Assembly: GCF_021155765.1 (NCBI RefSeq)
Contig: NC_060114.1
Location: 5,456,001-5,520,000 of the forward strand
Direction of reading: 5' to 3'
DNA from: Diprion similis
Lineage: Eukaryota > Arthropoda > Insecta > Hymenoptera > Diprionidae
DNA length: 64,000 nt
Positions 10,601-20,180 of this stretch are shown here, piece after piece. The position numbers were made by a program, and so were the translations under genes. The notes below the pieces were generated by a model that saw only the letters and a list, made by a program, of their open reading frames with translations, did not search any database and was not told where the DNA came from. Every line of letters starts with the position of its first letter. The stretch's first letter is position 1.

Positions 10601-11706
10601 AATGCTTCTAACTTAACATTCCCTATGCCTATCCCTTCAATTTGGGTTGCGTCACCGATCACGACCATTACAGGCTTTTCGAGTTTTACATAATCACTCA
10701 TCCATTCCATATGAGACGTCATGTGCTGTGTCGCAGCACAGTCTTGGTACCATAAATCACTACAATTTGGTAAAGAATTTATGTGATTTACATTTGCAGC
10801 TGATAGGCTTATTGTTATAAATGCTCGTCTATCACTTTTACCTTTTGTGGACTCTTCTTTATCAGACTTTTCATTCTTTTCTTTGTTGTTCCAACAATCC
10901 TTTGCAAAATGACCCTTTTTCTTACAAATATTACAGCCATAGTTTTTCTTACAATAGTCTAAATACTTTTCACATGGCCTACCTCGACAATCTTTCTTTA
11001 AATGACCTGCCTTTCCACACTTGAAACATTCAATTTTCTGACTCGGCGGTTTATAATCTTTTCCTGACTGTTTTGATATAAGAGCGTTTCGAGAATTATG
11101 GCTTTCGCCTTTACTTTCATTTAGTCTGTCTTCTTCTAGACGCAAAAATTCAAAAAGTTTGTTTAGATTTTTGTCTGTACTACTCATGCAATCCCAAGAG
11201 GTTCTGAAATGATATAATCTAGGTGGCAACATATTCAGAATTCGCGATATAATCCACCCTTCCTTAATTTCTTCGCCTCCGGCTTTTAATCTGTCTGCAT
11301 ATTGCTGAATTTTCATGCAATTTTCAATTACGGATTTGCTCTCATTATATTTATAACTAAAGAATAGCCTTTGTAAGTTTTCAATAGTAATATCTGACTT
11401 TTTCTCATATAGAGTTTCTAACTTTTCGAGCATCAGCCTCGCAGTCGTACAGTTACAGATTTTCTTTGCTATATCGCTACTTACATTTAAACCTATAAGT
11501 GTTTGAGCTTCAATGTCTTTCTTCATCCAGGCCTTGACGCTTGCTTCAGTATCTGGTCCCTGCGGTTTAACCTCAGCACCCGTTGCGACTTGAAAAAGAT
11601 CCTTAGTCTTTAAGGTTAGGTTCAGCTTGAACCTCCATGACTCGTAGTTGACTTCTCCCTGACTGTCCTCTGCGAGATTTTCCAGTTGAGATCTGACTGT
11701 ATCCAT
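7678..11706 (-). CDS. gag-pol: Copia Gag-Pol polyprotein, 1342 aa, intact
   Basis: One uninterrupted frame encodes all functions for retrotransposition. Residues about 20-200 are a UBN2/copia-type Gag. Two CCHC zinc knuckles follow at 227-240 and 258-271. The aspartic protease motif is at 322 (DCAAT, where the common form is DSGAS/T). The integrase HHCC finger is H465, H470, C496, C499, with the catalytic triad D526, D588, E624 at D-35-E spacing. Reverse transcriptase spans about 865-1110 with D941 and FVDD (1024-1025). RNase H has D1191, E1231 and D1268. There is no frameshift or stop between gag and pol. Arthropod copia elements use this single-frame layout and make extra Gag by splicing or processing. 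The ATG at 11706 lies 83 nt inside the 5' LTR edge. All catalytic residues I could check are present. The Cys-Ala-Ala in the protease motif is unusual. Confidence 0.96.
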   Translation of the reverse strand: MDTVRSQLENLAEDSQGEVNYESWRFKLNLTLKTKDLFQVATGAEVKPQGPDTEASVKAWMKKDIEAQTLIGLNVSSDIAKKICNCTTARLMLEKLETLYEKKSDITIENLQRLFFSYKYNESKSVIENCMKIQQYADRLKAGGEEIKEGWIISRILNMLPPRLYHFRTSWDCMSSTDKNLNKLFEFLRLEEDRLNESKGESHNSRNALISKQSGKDYKPPSQKIECFKCGKAGHLKKDCRGRPCEKYLDYCKKNYGCNICKKKGHFAKDCWNNKEKNEKSDKEESTKGKSDRRAFITISLSAANVNHINSLPNCSDLWYQDCAATQHMTSHMEWMSDYVKLEKPVMVVIGDATQIEGIGIGNVKLEAFDGERWCKIELKDVLHTPKMPFNLLSVTKILDKGYIQTADAKNSYFMTKNENEIVAIANREGNLFKMMFRMDRSESTKSESVRSDSCLVSISIKQWHERMAHQNIKYIKNVLDKKGIKYINDWEEYVCEGCAYGKQHRVSHPKNSKVASRPLDLIHVDLGEIETRSLGGAKYFLLLKDDFTHYRTVYFLKTKDEAVTKLDIFLKMVQNQFDRKVKTLRSDNGTEIKNCDTKKLLDNLGVLHSKTNTYTPEQNGRIEREMRTIVEAARTAIQSKGLDENLWAEAINYAVFTINQTGTSSQKNKTPAELWFGRTIDISKLRIFGCDCYVLLPKHKQTKIGKKSIKGIFVGYDLDSPSYRIYVKDKNDVISSENVIFDEKFKSNQSLTEMQMPLNENENENIEIESVDSEYDTPDNDTSDESQNSEIVEAENQNEGVKLRNRNELRMPRKFAEYETGWINSANNCAMIGEVEDISVSEALKDKNWYKAMQNEFESLVKMNTWKLVELPKDAKPLSCRWVLRQKSDGTEKARLVARGFEQEKGIDYFETFSPVARHASIRLLLSLAASNKMKLMTFDVRTAFLHGELEENIYMYQPEGFDDDSGRVCKLIKSLYGLKQSPKNWNEKISSYLKTFGLENTEDDPCVYYNKDRTVIMILFVDDGIIAGKDESKLVQILRKVNQKFEITFNTATSNRLSYLGMNIEVNSNGIFVNQVQYTEKIIKRFNLENSSPVSTPMERGMITDEGKFVNDQPLNKLNPYREAIGSLLYLATISRPDISFAVNYLSRQMSKPMTSHWRMVKRVFQYLNGTTNFGIFFNGDDNVIAYTDSDYGGDPVTGKSTSGVLILRGGPIVWHTQKQRHVANSTAEAEYRAAVSSIDDICWIRRLGSELGITNLNEPTTLYVDNRSAICMLQNTHEGRITKGKKHIDISRKFIQEHLESTITLKHVKSNEQIADILTKPLPYVSFKLLRSKVIKEEC
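7684..7692 (-). other. Polypurine tract
   Basis: On the element strand AAGGAGGAG directly precedes the 3' LTR. This is the expected plus-strand primer site of an LTR element. It also forms codons near the C-terminus of Gag-Pol (ending Glu-Glu-Cys-stop), so the tract and the coding region overlap. Confidence 0.85.
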
Positions 11707-11775
11707 GACTCGATTGTTTTCCAGACGTTTGTTATCCTCTTTTATTTCAGTTCATATGTATACCCTTGGTTATGT

Positions 11776-11789
11776 CTGGGCCCATAACC
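11776..11789 (-). other. Primer-binding site matching the tRNA-iMet anticodon arm
   Basis: Directly inside the 5' LTR the element strand reads GGTTATGGGCCCAG. The complement CTGGGCCCATAACC is the anticodon region (CAU) of eukaryotic initiator tRNA-Met, ending at about nucleotide 39. Drosophila copia is known to prime with the 39-nt 5' half of tRNA-iMet, not with a tRNA 3' end, and this site fits that mode. Confidence 0.88.
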
Positions 11790-12289
11790 TGTTGTAATAT
11801 TTCTTCTTTGGTTGGAAGTGGGTATACATATATTGAATTTCAGTCTGGTTTAAATCTCTTATTTATTTGAGTTATTGTTAATAAGAACTGAAGAGGATAA
11901 CAAAAGTACAAAAGGGGCCTGCAACATTTACAATCAAACAAGGAAATGGTGGTTACATGTTGCACGCGGTTTCACATGAGAATTGCTAGTTTGCAGTTTA
12001 TTGTAGTTTACGTACCTTTCTTAGGAGTATTTATACTTGTATCGAAGCTTAACAATTTAACATACATTTAGGAATAATTTTACTGACGGATTTAGCAAGT
12101 ACATGCAGGATTATATTGGATACACTTTCTTTGAAAATTTCACCATACTTGCTAGCTGACTGATTTCTGTTTCTTTGTACCGGAAGACGCAGCAGGAGCA
12201 GCTAGCGCCCTCAAGCCGCGTTTACATTTTTCATTCAACTTAAGCCTGGTACTTATGTGCGACACTTAAAGTAATTAGGTATCTTAACA
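11790..12289 (-). repeat. 5' LTR of the copia element
   Basis: This is the second 500-bp LTR, with TG...CA termini. It reads the same as the left copy throughout, and the primer-binding site follows it on the element strand. It should hold the element promoter, but I could not place a TATA box with confidence. Confidence 0.95.
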
Positions 12290-12294
12290 AAACT
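12290..12294. repeat. Target-site duplication, right copy
   Basis: AAACT follows the right LTR and matches the 5 bp before the left LTR. Exon 4 of gene 2 resumes directly after it. Confidence 0.93.
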
Positions 12295-13452
12295 CTTTCC
12301 ATTTCAATCGATGAAACTTGTACGACTAAGGCTACGAATTGCTCAAGAGCTTCTTGCCGATGAAAAGTTGGTGTATTATCAGTGGTGCATTATGAAGTTC
12401 ATTCACACTCTAAGATCCTTTACTTTGGGGTGATCATCGTTTTGCAGATTAGCCGTACGGATGGTTCTGTTGGTGCGAGATCCTCGCGGGATTCTTCAGT
12501 CGAGAAAACATCGAAACTGGTGTCCTCCAAGTCCTGATTGTTCCGATCCAGCTTTGACGTGCGCGGATCTGGTCTCAGATTACAAAGTTGCTGTGGAACT
12601 GCTGAAGAAATACCCAACCAGATTCAAGTACGTTGTTATCTTACATCGCAAAGTTTTTCTCTGTAAATGCAAAATAGTAACTGTACGAAAACACGTCTCG
12701 TTCAAAAGATGCATCGGTTACAACACTATCATCCCTGAGTATCGAAACGCGAAGCTAAACATGCTTGCAATAATAATCACTCATCAATTGTAGCACATGA
12801 TTTACGAAACAGTGAATTTCTTTTCAACATTCTTTTTATATCTTGTGATAATATACCAAGTCGATTTGGCTCTTGTTTATAGGTGAGCTTGATGATGAGG
12901 TTATGTTATATTTCGCAGGGTGATACGATACGAAGATCTTTCCCTGGATCCGTACAAACACGTCGAAGAACTTTACAAGTTTTATGGACTCTTTTTTCAT
13001 CCAAAAGCAAGAAACTTTCTCAATTCTCATACCAAAGCCAACAAGGGTGGAGTCTCGAGTACTTTCCGAAATTCAACAGCAGCTCCGTTTCATTGGAGAA
13101 CGGAATTGGAATTCAAAGAAGTAGAAGAAATACAAAAATCCTGTTCGATTGCTATGGAATATTGGGGTTATGTTGCAGCAAAGAACGCCACTCATCAGAC
13201 GGAATTCAACCCTGTTACAAACTACACGTTGAAATTGTGAGCCTGTTTCATTTTCTACTAATACAAACTTTCAAACATATTCACACAGTCGGTTTCACAC
13301 TACATTTCTATTCCCTAATGCTATTCACGTATTCACATCGAATCGCATTGTTTCGATAATAGAACAAAAACGAATATGAATGAAAATTGACTTGAGTAAA
13401 ACAGACTCAATTTCATAACAGCTGTGAATTGGAAATGACAGAAATAGCTATT

Positions 13453-13590
13453 TATGTGGCATGCCCGTAAACCGCCTATTTTTTGACAAGAATAAAGATT
13501 TCAGGACGAGCTGAAGGCGAGCCGGAAGCGAGCTGGAAGCGAGTACTGAAATTATCCGAGCCAAACAACGGTTTACGGGCATGCCACATA
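13453..13590. mobile_element. Short foldback (MITE-like) element
   Basis: The inverted repeats at 13453-13474 and 13569-13590 pair over 22 bp (TATGTGGCATGCCCGTAAAC and onward). The 94-bp interior contains a GC-richer stretch with an 11-bp period (GCGAGCCGGAA, GCGAGCTGGAA, GCGAG). No clear target duplication longer than TA is visible. The family is not recognised. Confidence 0.55.
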
Positions 13591-14089
13591 CAATATTTTT
13601 TGCGGTATGGGCATTAAAAAGCAAAACGAAGAGTGAGGTTATGTCGCGATCTGTTCGACGAAGCTACTTTATTCGGCAGTTTGGGATGCGCACTTCGAAC
13701 TGCGCATCAAAACTGTGGAATAAAGACTTTATTCCGCAACTCTGTTCACTGCCATATCGTTGATTCACGGTAATTTTCTCTTCAAAATAATTACAAAATA
13801 ATCTTTACTCTCGACTCAACCATAATTTTAACTTTTTTGACCTGAAAAACAGAAGAACAGTAGCACATTATTCCCTAGACATCATATTTCCTGCAAATTA
13901 TGTTTTCAGTTGTTTCTTTTCTCCTTTTTGTATTGAACGCTGACAATTCGCCAGGGGGGAGGTGGGGTACAAAAAGTTGGTAAAAGTGGCTGTATGTATT
14001 ACTATAAAGTTATAGAATATCATTGCGAGTTGTAATAAGAAAGGTAAATCAAATTTCAACTCCTGAATGCCATGTTGCGTTGGACTTTT

Positions 14090-14411
14090 TAGCTTCGGAA
14101 ATCTGATGGTAAAATCGTGATGTGCGACCTCAAAAACTCTGTGAGATCAATTTTCAGATAATTTCGTGGCTTTTTACAAATTCCTGCCCGCTAAATTGGA
14201 TCCGCCATCGTAAATTTTGAAAAACTGATAACGATTTCGTGATCAGCGATCTCAAGAATCCAACCATGTCCATTATTAGCTAATCCTGAGGCTTTTTTCG
14301 AATTCCTGTCCGTCATATTGGATCCACTATCTGGAAAATCTGAACGTGAATTCGTGATCAGCGATCTCGAAAACTCCTGTCCAACCATTTGATAATAATT
14401 GGACGTCTAGA
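14090..14411. repeat. Diverged 123-bp tandem repeat (about 2.6 units), dispersed family
   Basis: Units start near 14090, 14208 and 14332. They share GTGATCAGCGA(T/C)CTC, CCTGAGGCTTTTTTC and a GGATCC block. Relatives lie in intron 1 of gene 5, reversed at about 27313-27460 and direct at about 28005-28130. This is a dispersed repeat of unknown origin. Its short open frames are not conserved well enough to call coding. Confidence 0.55.
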
Positions 14412-14787
14412 AAAGAAGATATCGTGAGGATAAGGAGATGGTAAGTATACTTACCATCATGCATAAAAGGGTTGAATAGTAAGTCTGGTATGAAAGAACC
14501 AATAAATAATTCCCAAAACACGTTCTCAATTCTACGTGGTACTGCAGTTAAATTATACAGTGGACACGGTAATTGAAATGGAATAGAAAATTTGTGCATC
14601 ATTTTGAATATGAAAAATGTTTCAGATATGACATCACTATCTTGGAAATTCTTGTTGTCTCGATCCTTATAATCTCATACGTACGGAAAACGCGATTTAC
14701 TGACTCCTTTGTTTCCAGCTTGTCAGTAAAACTGATTCTTCTGTCTAACTTACGTCTGAACATAGGTACAATTATTATTAACTACAC

Positions 14788-16327
14788 AACAGCAAAGCTG
14801 ATAAGAAAGATATTGTTGATCCCGTATCAGATTTAATCGAAGAAATCACCAATAAACACAGGCAATTGATCAGCGAAGAGACGAGGCACTGTTCGTTTCC
14901 TGATGGAAAATATAACATCACTGCCAGGTGAGAAAACTACTTTCATTTAACACATTTCTCACGTGCATTTTGCGTTGGAGAAATATTTTTCGGATACTGC
15001 TACAGCGGTTAGGATTTTAAATTTGTAAAGAAGGCGTATCGGCTTGCAGTAAACTCCAAGATTTGGTGGATGAATAAAATAGATGACCATCAGAAGTGTA
15101 ATTGAGACAAGGTGGCGAAGCGGAAGCACGTTTCTCGGCGAAATTCTCAATGCACATCCAGGAAATTATTACTTCTGTGAGCCGCTGATTGCTTTCGATA
15201 TCGCGAGAATTCGAGGTCCTTCCTCGGCTAAGAAGGCTTTGAAGCGAGTAAAGGATCTGCTCAACTGCGAATATCAGGACCTAGGTGATTCTGATTTACG
15301 TTACACGCCAACATTCGCAGAACCCGACAATAGTTTGTACGACAGTTCTGGGTGCTGCTCCTATTTACACGTCACGCAGTTATTTACGAGGCAAACCATG
15401 CGAATCGTATCGATGGTCAGCGATTTTGACACCCATGTGGGAATTAGTTCAGTGACATTCTGCTGAAAGACCTCGTCATTCTTTGTAGGGTTCTAGTGGA
15501 TTTGGGGAAAATTAAATGGCTCTTCTATGAACTTGGAAATCTATGCCTCGAAAGCCTATGATTGAATTTTATCGGGGTTTGTTTTATTCGAAAGTACGTA
15601 TGGATCAAGCTTTACTAACGCCTTTTCCGTCGAAAACAATTTATAGAAATCATTCATCATTCCTGATAAGGCTTCGATAAATGAGGACATGACATTGACG
15701 TCACTGTTTAATTCATTTGACCCGCGAATTGCGGTGAGAATGAAGACCAATTCAACAATCAGGATTTTGATGAGTTGGCTAATTGTCGTAATCTCTCAAT
15801 TGCGTATGCAGTCAACACAATTTAACGGAACGACATCATGATTAAAAATTCCAATCCTGAATTTAAGGCGAATATCTCAGCTATCGCAGAAAGAATCTAA
15901 GGGCTTTTGCTTTTGATCGTCATTTGTGAAAGCAGTGCGAAGCTCACAAAGACGTCTGTTTTAATCGAGAGTTCCACAGCTCGCTGTGCAAGCTTTTCCC
16001 ATTTCAATCGATGAAACTCGAGCGACTTAGGCTACAAATTGCACAGGAGCTTCTTGCCGATGCAAAGTTGGTGCATTATCACTCATGTATTGTGCAGTTC
16101 ATTCACAGTCTGAGATCCTTCACTCTGTGGCGATTACTTTTTCGCAGATTAGCCGTAAGGATGGTGCTGTTGGTTAGAGATCCTCGCGGGATTCTGCAGT
16201 CGAAAAAACATCGAGAATGGTGTCCGCCAAATCCTGATTGTTCCGAGCCAGCTTTCAAATGTGCTGACATGGTCTCAGATTTCAAAGTTGCTGTGGAGCT
16301 TCTGAAGAAATACCCAACCAGATTCAA
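14788..16327 (+). pseudogene. Carbohydrate sulfotransferase pseudogene 3 (exons 2-5 only)
   Basis: Relic exons: 14788-14927, 15050-15284, 15868-16066 and 16148-16327, closest to gene 5. Visible lesions: the acceptor before exon 2 is AC where gene 5 has AG; exon 3 is 235 nt, not 236, with a one-base deletion soon after the in-frame TAA that replaces a lysine codon; and exon 4 has TGA at 15927-15929 where other copies have a Trp codon (LW). The first exon and the 322-nt last exon are not found upstream or downstream. The 3' loss coincides with the start of the inverted duplication that carries gene 4, which suggests a rearrangement breakpoint. It cannot encode the enzyme. Confidence 0.88.
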
Positions 16328-17639
16328 GTATGCTATTGTCTCATATCGTGAAGATTTTTTTGTAAACGCAGGATATTAACTGAACAAAAATACGTCTCGT
16401 TCAATGGATGATGCATCTCGTGTAATATTATCGTATCTGAAGAATAACTAAAGCGGAGAGTAAACAGTGGACTTTGAGGTTAGGATTTTGGTTATTCGCT
16501 TGGCTTGAGGTTTCGATCACTCACTTAATTTGGAGTTTGACTCTTTTGCGACACGTAACATGAAAAGATCGATTTTCACACGTCCGATTTTGAATCGATT
16601 CAGCCATCGATTTTTACAGACGATCGAACATTCCTAGGATCCATTGATTCCATTTTGTAAACAGAATGTCAAATTTATCAGTATCTTGCAGTATCAATAC
16701 CCAGATGATCGTAAATTGTATTTCAAAACAACAAAATGTACCTCAACGCTCTTAGCAGCACGACACGCACACAAAATCAAAATCGAAATTATCGATCAAA
16801 ACACTCTCCCATAAGTGAGGACCTTAAGGCTGTGAGTAGGCTTACATGTAGAAGGATGAGGACACGTGGCAATAAAATAGTTCAGTGGCAGGTGTTACTT
16901 GAAAAGAAATAACGTAATAAGTTTCATTATTCAGTGTAAATGATAGTCAATATAGACGGAAAGGCATTTATCTGAGTATTTTATTGCAATTTCTTACAAG
17001 CCTTATAATTTTTTACAACCGACAACGTTTTAACTGATTAGGAATTGGCATGTGAACTGAAATTAAGAATATCGCTAGCTTGATAATTGTAAATTGTTAA
17101 CGGCATACTAAAGTTACCGACTTTCTCAATGTTCAGTTCTTACTTTTTAGTTTATTCTTGTAGAATATTGGTGTATTAAAGTAGAAAAAAATATGATTCA
17201 AAGGTGTTGATGACAAAATTTTATAATTTTTCAATAATTGTAGAGTCAGTTGTGCAATAACTTTATGTTATGCTTCACCTTACAATTAGTCGAAGACACG
17301 GACAACAACAAAAGACGATGCAGCTATTTTTCTCGAAAACTCTTCACGCACTTAATTAATTATATATAAAATAATTAAGAATTATAGAAAATAAATTGAA
17401 GAAGAATTATAGAAAATAAAGTAAACTTGTTTTTAAAGTTTTCATCAAAAACGAGAACTGCAAAATCAAATATAGACCAATCATAGATCATAATAAATGA
17501 TTTTCTAACCAATTTTGTTGGCTTAATCGGATAACATTGAATGAATTTGAAGAGCCTTTTGAATATCCGTTAGAAATTGAAATCTGTCAATATTTACGAA
17601 ATCCCTTTTACTAGAACGGGGAAAGAAATGAGTTAAAAG
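16328..17639. other. Intergenic region, convergent 3' sides of pseudogene 3 and gene 4
   Basis: No gene is supported. Up to about 16880 the sequence is unique in this window. From about 16890 it is the reverse complement of the 3' flank of gene 1. The missing exon 6 of pseudogene 3 should lie here, but nothing matches it. Confidence 0.6.
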
Positions 17640-20180
17640 TTACAATTTCAACGTGTAGTTTGTAACAGGGTTGAATTCCTTCTGATGAGTAGCGTTCGAT
17701 GCCGGAACGTAACCCCAGTATTTCATTGCAGTTGAGCATAATTGTTGTATTTCTTCTACTTCCTCGAATTCTAATTCCGTTCTCCAATGAAACGGAGCAG
17801 TCGCTGAATTTCGGAAGGTACTCGATACTCCACCCTTGTTGGTTTTGGTATGAGATTCGAGAAATGTTTTCGTTTTCGGGTGAAGGTTGAGTCCATAAAA
17901 CTTGTATAGTTCTTCGACGTGTTTGTACGGATCCAGAGAAAGGTCTTCGTATCGTATCACCCTGCAAAATGTCATGTCATTTATTGGAAATATGATTATT
18001 TTTAGTGGATAGACCTTATAAGTTATAGAACACAGTTATAACGAAAAACACGAGTTCGAAATTATTCAACAACTTCAAACTAATATTTATCGTTGTATCT
18101 GTATTTTCTGATTTATGAGGTCTGTCCGCTGAAAATAATCATGTTTCTACTAGGTTTTGGGGCCAGACTTGTTATATATAAAGCAAAGAGTATTTTAACC
18201 ATCAACTTTAGTTTGAATTTATCGAACAACTGACATCAGTAATGATTTACAGAAGTAGGTTAATATCATAACATTTTATGATCAAATCTACGCAGAGACA
18301 ATTTATCACAGATTGTAATCACAAAATATCAGGAGAACGATCTCAAAATTCATAGCTTGATAAATCATGTAGGAATCCTGGTGCCCGTTAAAAAAAGTCA
18401 AGCTCTTGATGAGCAATGATTCCAGCGAGCTTATTTAACTTCTAGTTTTTATACTCATTTAGGGATGATAGTGTTGTAACCGATGCATTTTTTAAATTAG
18501 ACGTGTTTTTGTACAGTTACTATTTTGCATTTACAAAGAAAAACTTTGCGATACAAGATAACAACGTACTTGAATCTGGTTGGGTATTTCTTGAGCAGTT
18601 CCACAGCAACTTTGTAATCTGAGACCAGATCCGCGCACGTCAAAGCTGGATCGGAACAATCAGGACTTGAAGGACACCAGTCTCGATGTTTTCGTGACTG
18701 AAGAATCCCGCGAGGATCTCGCACCAACAGCACGATCCGTACGGCTAATCTGCAAAACGGTGATCACCACAAAGTAAAGGATCTTAGAGTGTGAATGAAC
18801 TTCATAATGCACCACTGATAATACACCAACTTTTCATCGGCAAGAAGCTCTTGAGCAATTCGTAGCCTTAGTCGTACAAGTTTCATCGATTGAAATGGAA
18901 AGAGCTTGCACATCGAGCTGAGAAATTTGTGGTTATAGCAGACCCCTTTGTGAGCTTGACAGTGCTTCCACAAATTCGTATTGTGATTAAAAACCCATGG
19001 ATGTGGTCTTCCATAGTCGATATATTCATCTGAAATGTAATATCGAAGTTAACAATATGGATTGGATCCTGCTGGAGAGTCGCAGAATTAGTGATTAATT
19101 GTCAAGTGTTGACTCTGGAACCTTTTGAAGACAGTGTGCCAGATAGATTGAATAGTAACTCATTCGGACAATGTGTGTTCTGCAAACTGGACATGAGCTA
19201 CTGGCCAACTAAGGTAGTTTCGTTATCCGTCATACTACACCATTTTCTATAAAGACCGTATATTTTCCAATGGCTTTGAATCGACTTGCGCATCGAGACT
19301 TCGGAGAGCATTTTACATCCTTTGTCTTCACAAGGCATAATTCTAGTATGAACATTCTCTCGTTGAAAATTGTTCAAGTCCATGTGATACTACCAACCAT
19401 AGATTCGCTGACTCTTAACAGTATTGATCAAAAAACTCTTTTTCCAACGATCCTTTGTCCAAATGCCTCGAACCTACCTTCCTAGCAATTCTGCCGACCT
19501 CTTGCATGAATTTGTAACGACGAAAATGTCTGTTTGTAAAATCAACACTTCGGACTGCATGTGCAAGTATTTTCACAGTCGGCATAACTCAACATAACAT
19601 AAACATAAATTATCTGAATAATATCTGAATAATGTAAATTATCAATCGCGATTTCTTTCCGTTTTCGAATTCTACTAACGCAACAATAAACGATCGAGTT
19701 TTCCAGCAGAATGTCACAGAACCGATTTTTACTCGGGCGTCAAAATAGCTCTCCATCGATCGCTCGACGTGTAAAAGCGGCTGCGACACCCAAAAATGTC
19801 GTACAAATTACTCTCGTGTTCTGCGAATGTCGGTGTGTAACGTAAATTAGAATCACCTAGATCTTGGTATTCGCAGTTGAGCAAATCCTTGACCCACTTC
19901 AAAGCCTTCTCAGCCAAGGGAGGACCTCGTATTTGAACGATGTCGAAAGCCAGCAGCGCCTCGTAATGGTCATAATTTGCTGGATGTGCGTTAAGAATAT
20001 CGCCCAAAAACGTGCTTCCGCTTCGCCAGGTTGTCACGATTACACTTCTGATCGGCGTCCCATTCTTTTCCATCACCAAATCCTCAAGTTTTCTGCGACG
20101 CAATATGATTGGTTTACAAATCCAAAATCTCAACTGTTGTCGTAGAATTTGAGACCTCTTGGATGATGACAAAATGCAGC
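16890..20180 (-). repeat. Right arm of the inverted segmental duplication
   Basis: This is the reverse-complement copy of 1-3880 and includes exons 3-6 and the 3' flank of gene 4. Coding parts are nearly the same as in gene 1, and the introns remain alignable over most of their length. The arms are separated by about 13 kb that hold genes 2 and 3. The limits are estimated by eye. Confidence 0.75.

Larger units (their letters stand above)
7184..12289 (-). mobile_element. Complete Ty1/copia LTR retrotransposon
   Basis: The 5106-bp element is oriented opposite to its host gene. Parts in element order: 5' LTR 12289-11790, primer-binding site 11789-11776, gag-pol 11706-7678, polypurine tract 7692-7684, 3' LTR 7683-7184. 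The domain order Gag, protease, integrase, reverse transcriptase, RNase H is diagnostic of Ty1/copia. The two 500-bp LTRs read the same base for base in my comparison and the frame is open, so it is young and potentially competent. A 5-bp AAACT target duplication flanks it. Confidence 0.96.
4657..13240 (+). pseudogene. Carbohydrate sulfotransferase-like gene 2, exon 4 split by a copia element
   Basis: Exons: 4657-4800 (ATG, cytoplasmic MSKRASF, then a membrane anchor through about residue 23), 5628-5764, 5895-6130, exon 4 as 7057-7183 plus 12295-12366, 12448-12627 and 12919-13240 (TGA). Exon 4 starts with GT-AG-compatible sequence and is cut after codons for SSLCK. A 5106-bp retrotransposon and its 5-bp target duplication separate the halves. 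Without the insert, exon 4 is 199 nt, the same length as in the other genes. All splice sites and the reading frame otherwise look functional. Exon 3 has the PAPS loop TTWRSGSTFLG, exon 5 has VRDPRGILQSR, and exon 6 has VIRYEDLSLDP. I label it a pseudogene because the insert should destroy the protein. If the insert is polymorphic, an insert-free allele would be a normal gene. Confidence 0.85.
13241..14787. other. Intergenic region between genes 2 and 3
   Basis: No coding exon is supported. It contains a short foldback element (13453-13590) and a junction near 13760. From there the sequence matches intron 1 of gene 5 (from about 27690), with a small tandem repeat at 14090-14411 and the remnant of intron 1 running up to gene 3 exon 2. 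The first exon expected for gene 3 is absent. Confidence 0.65.
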
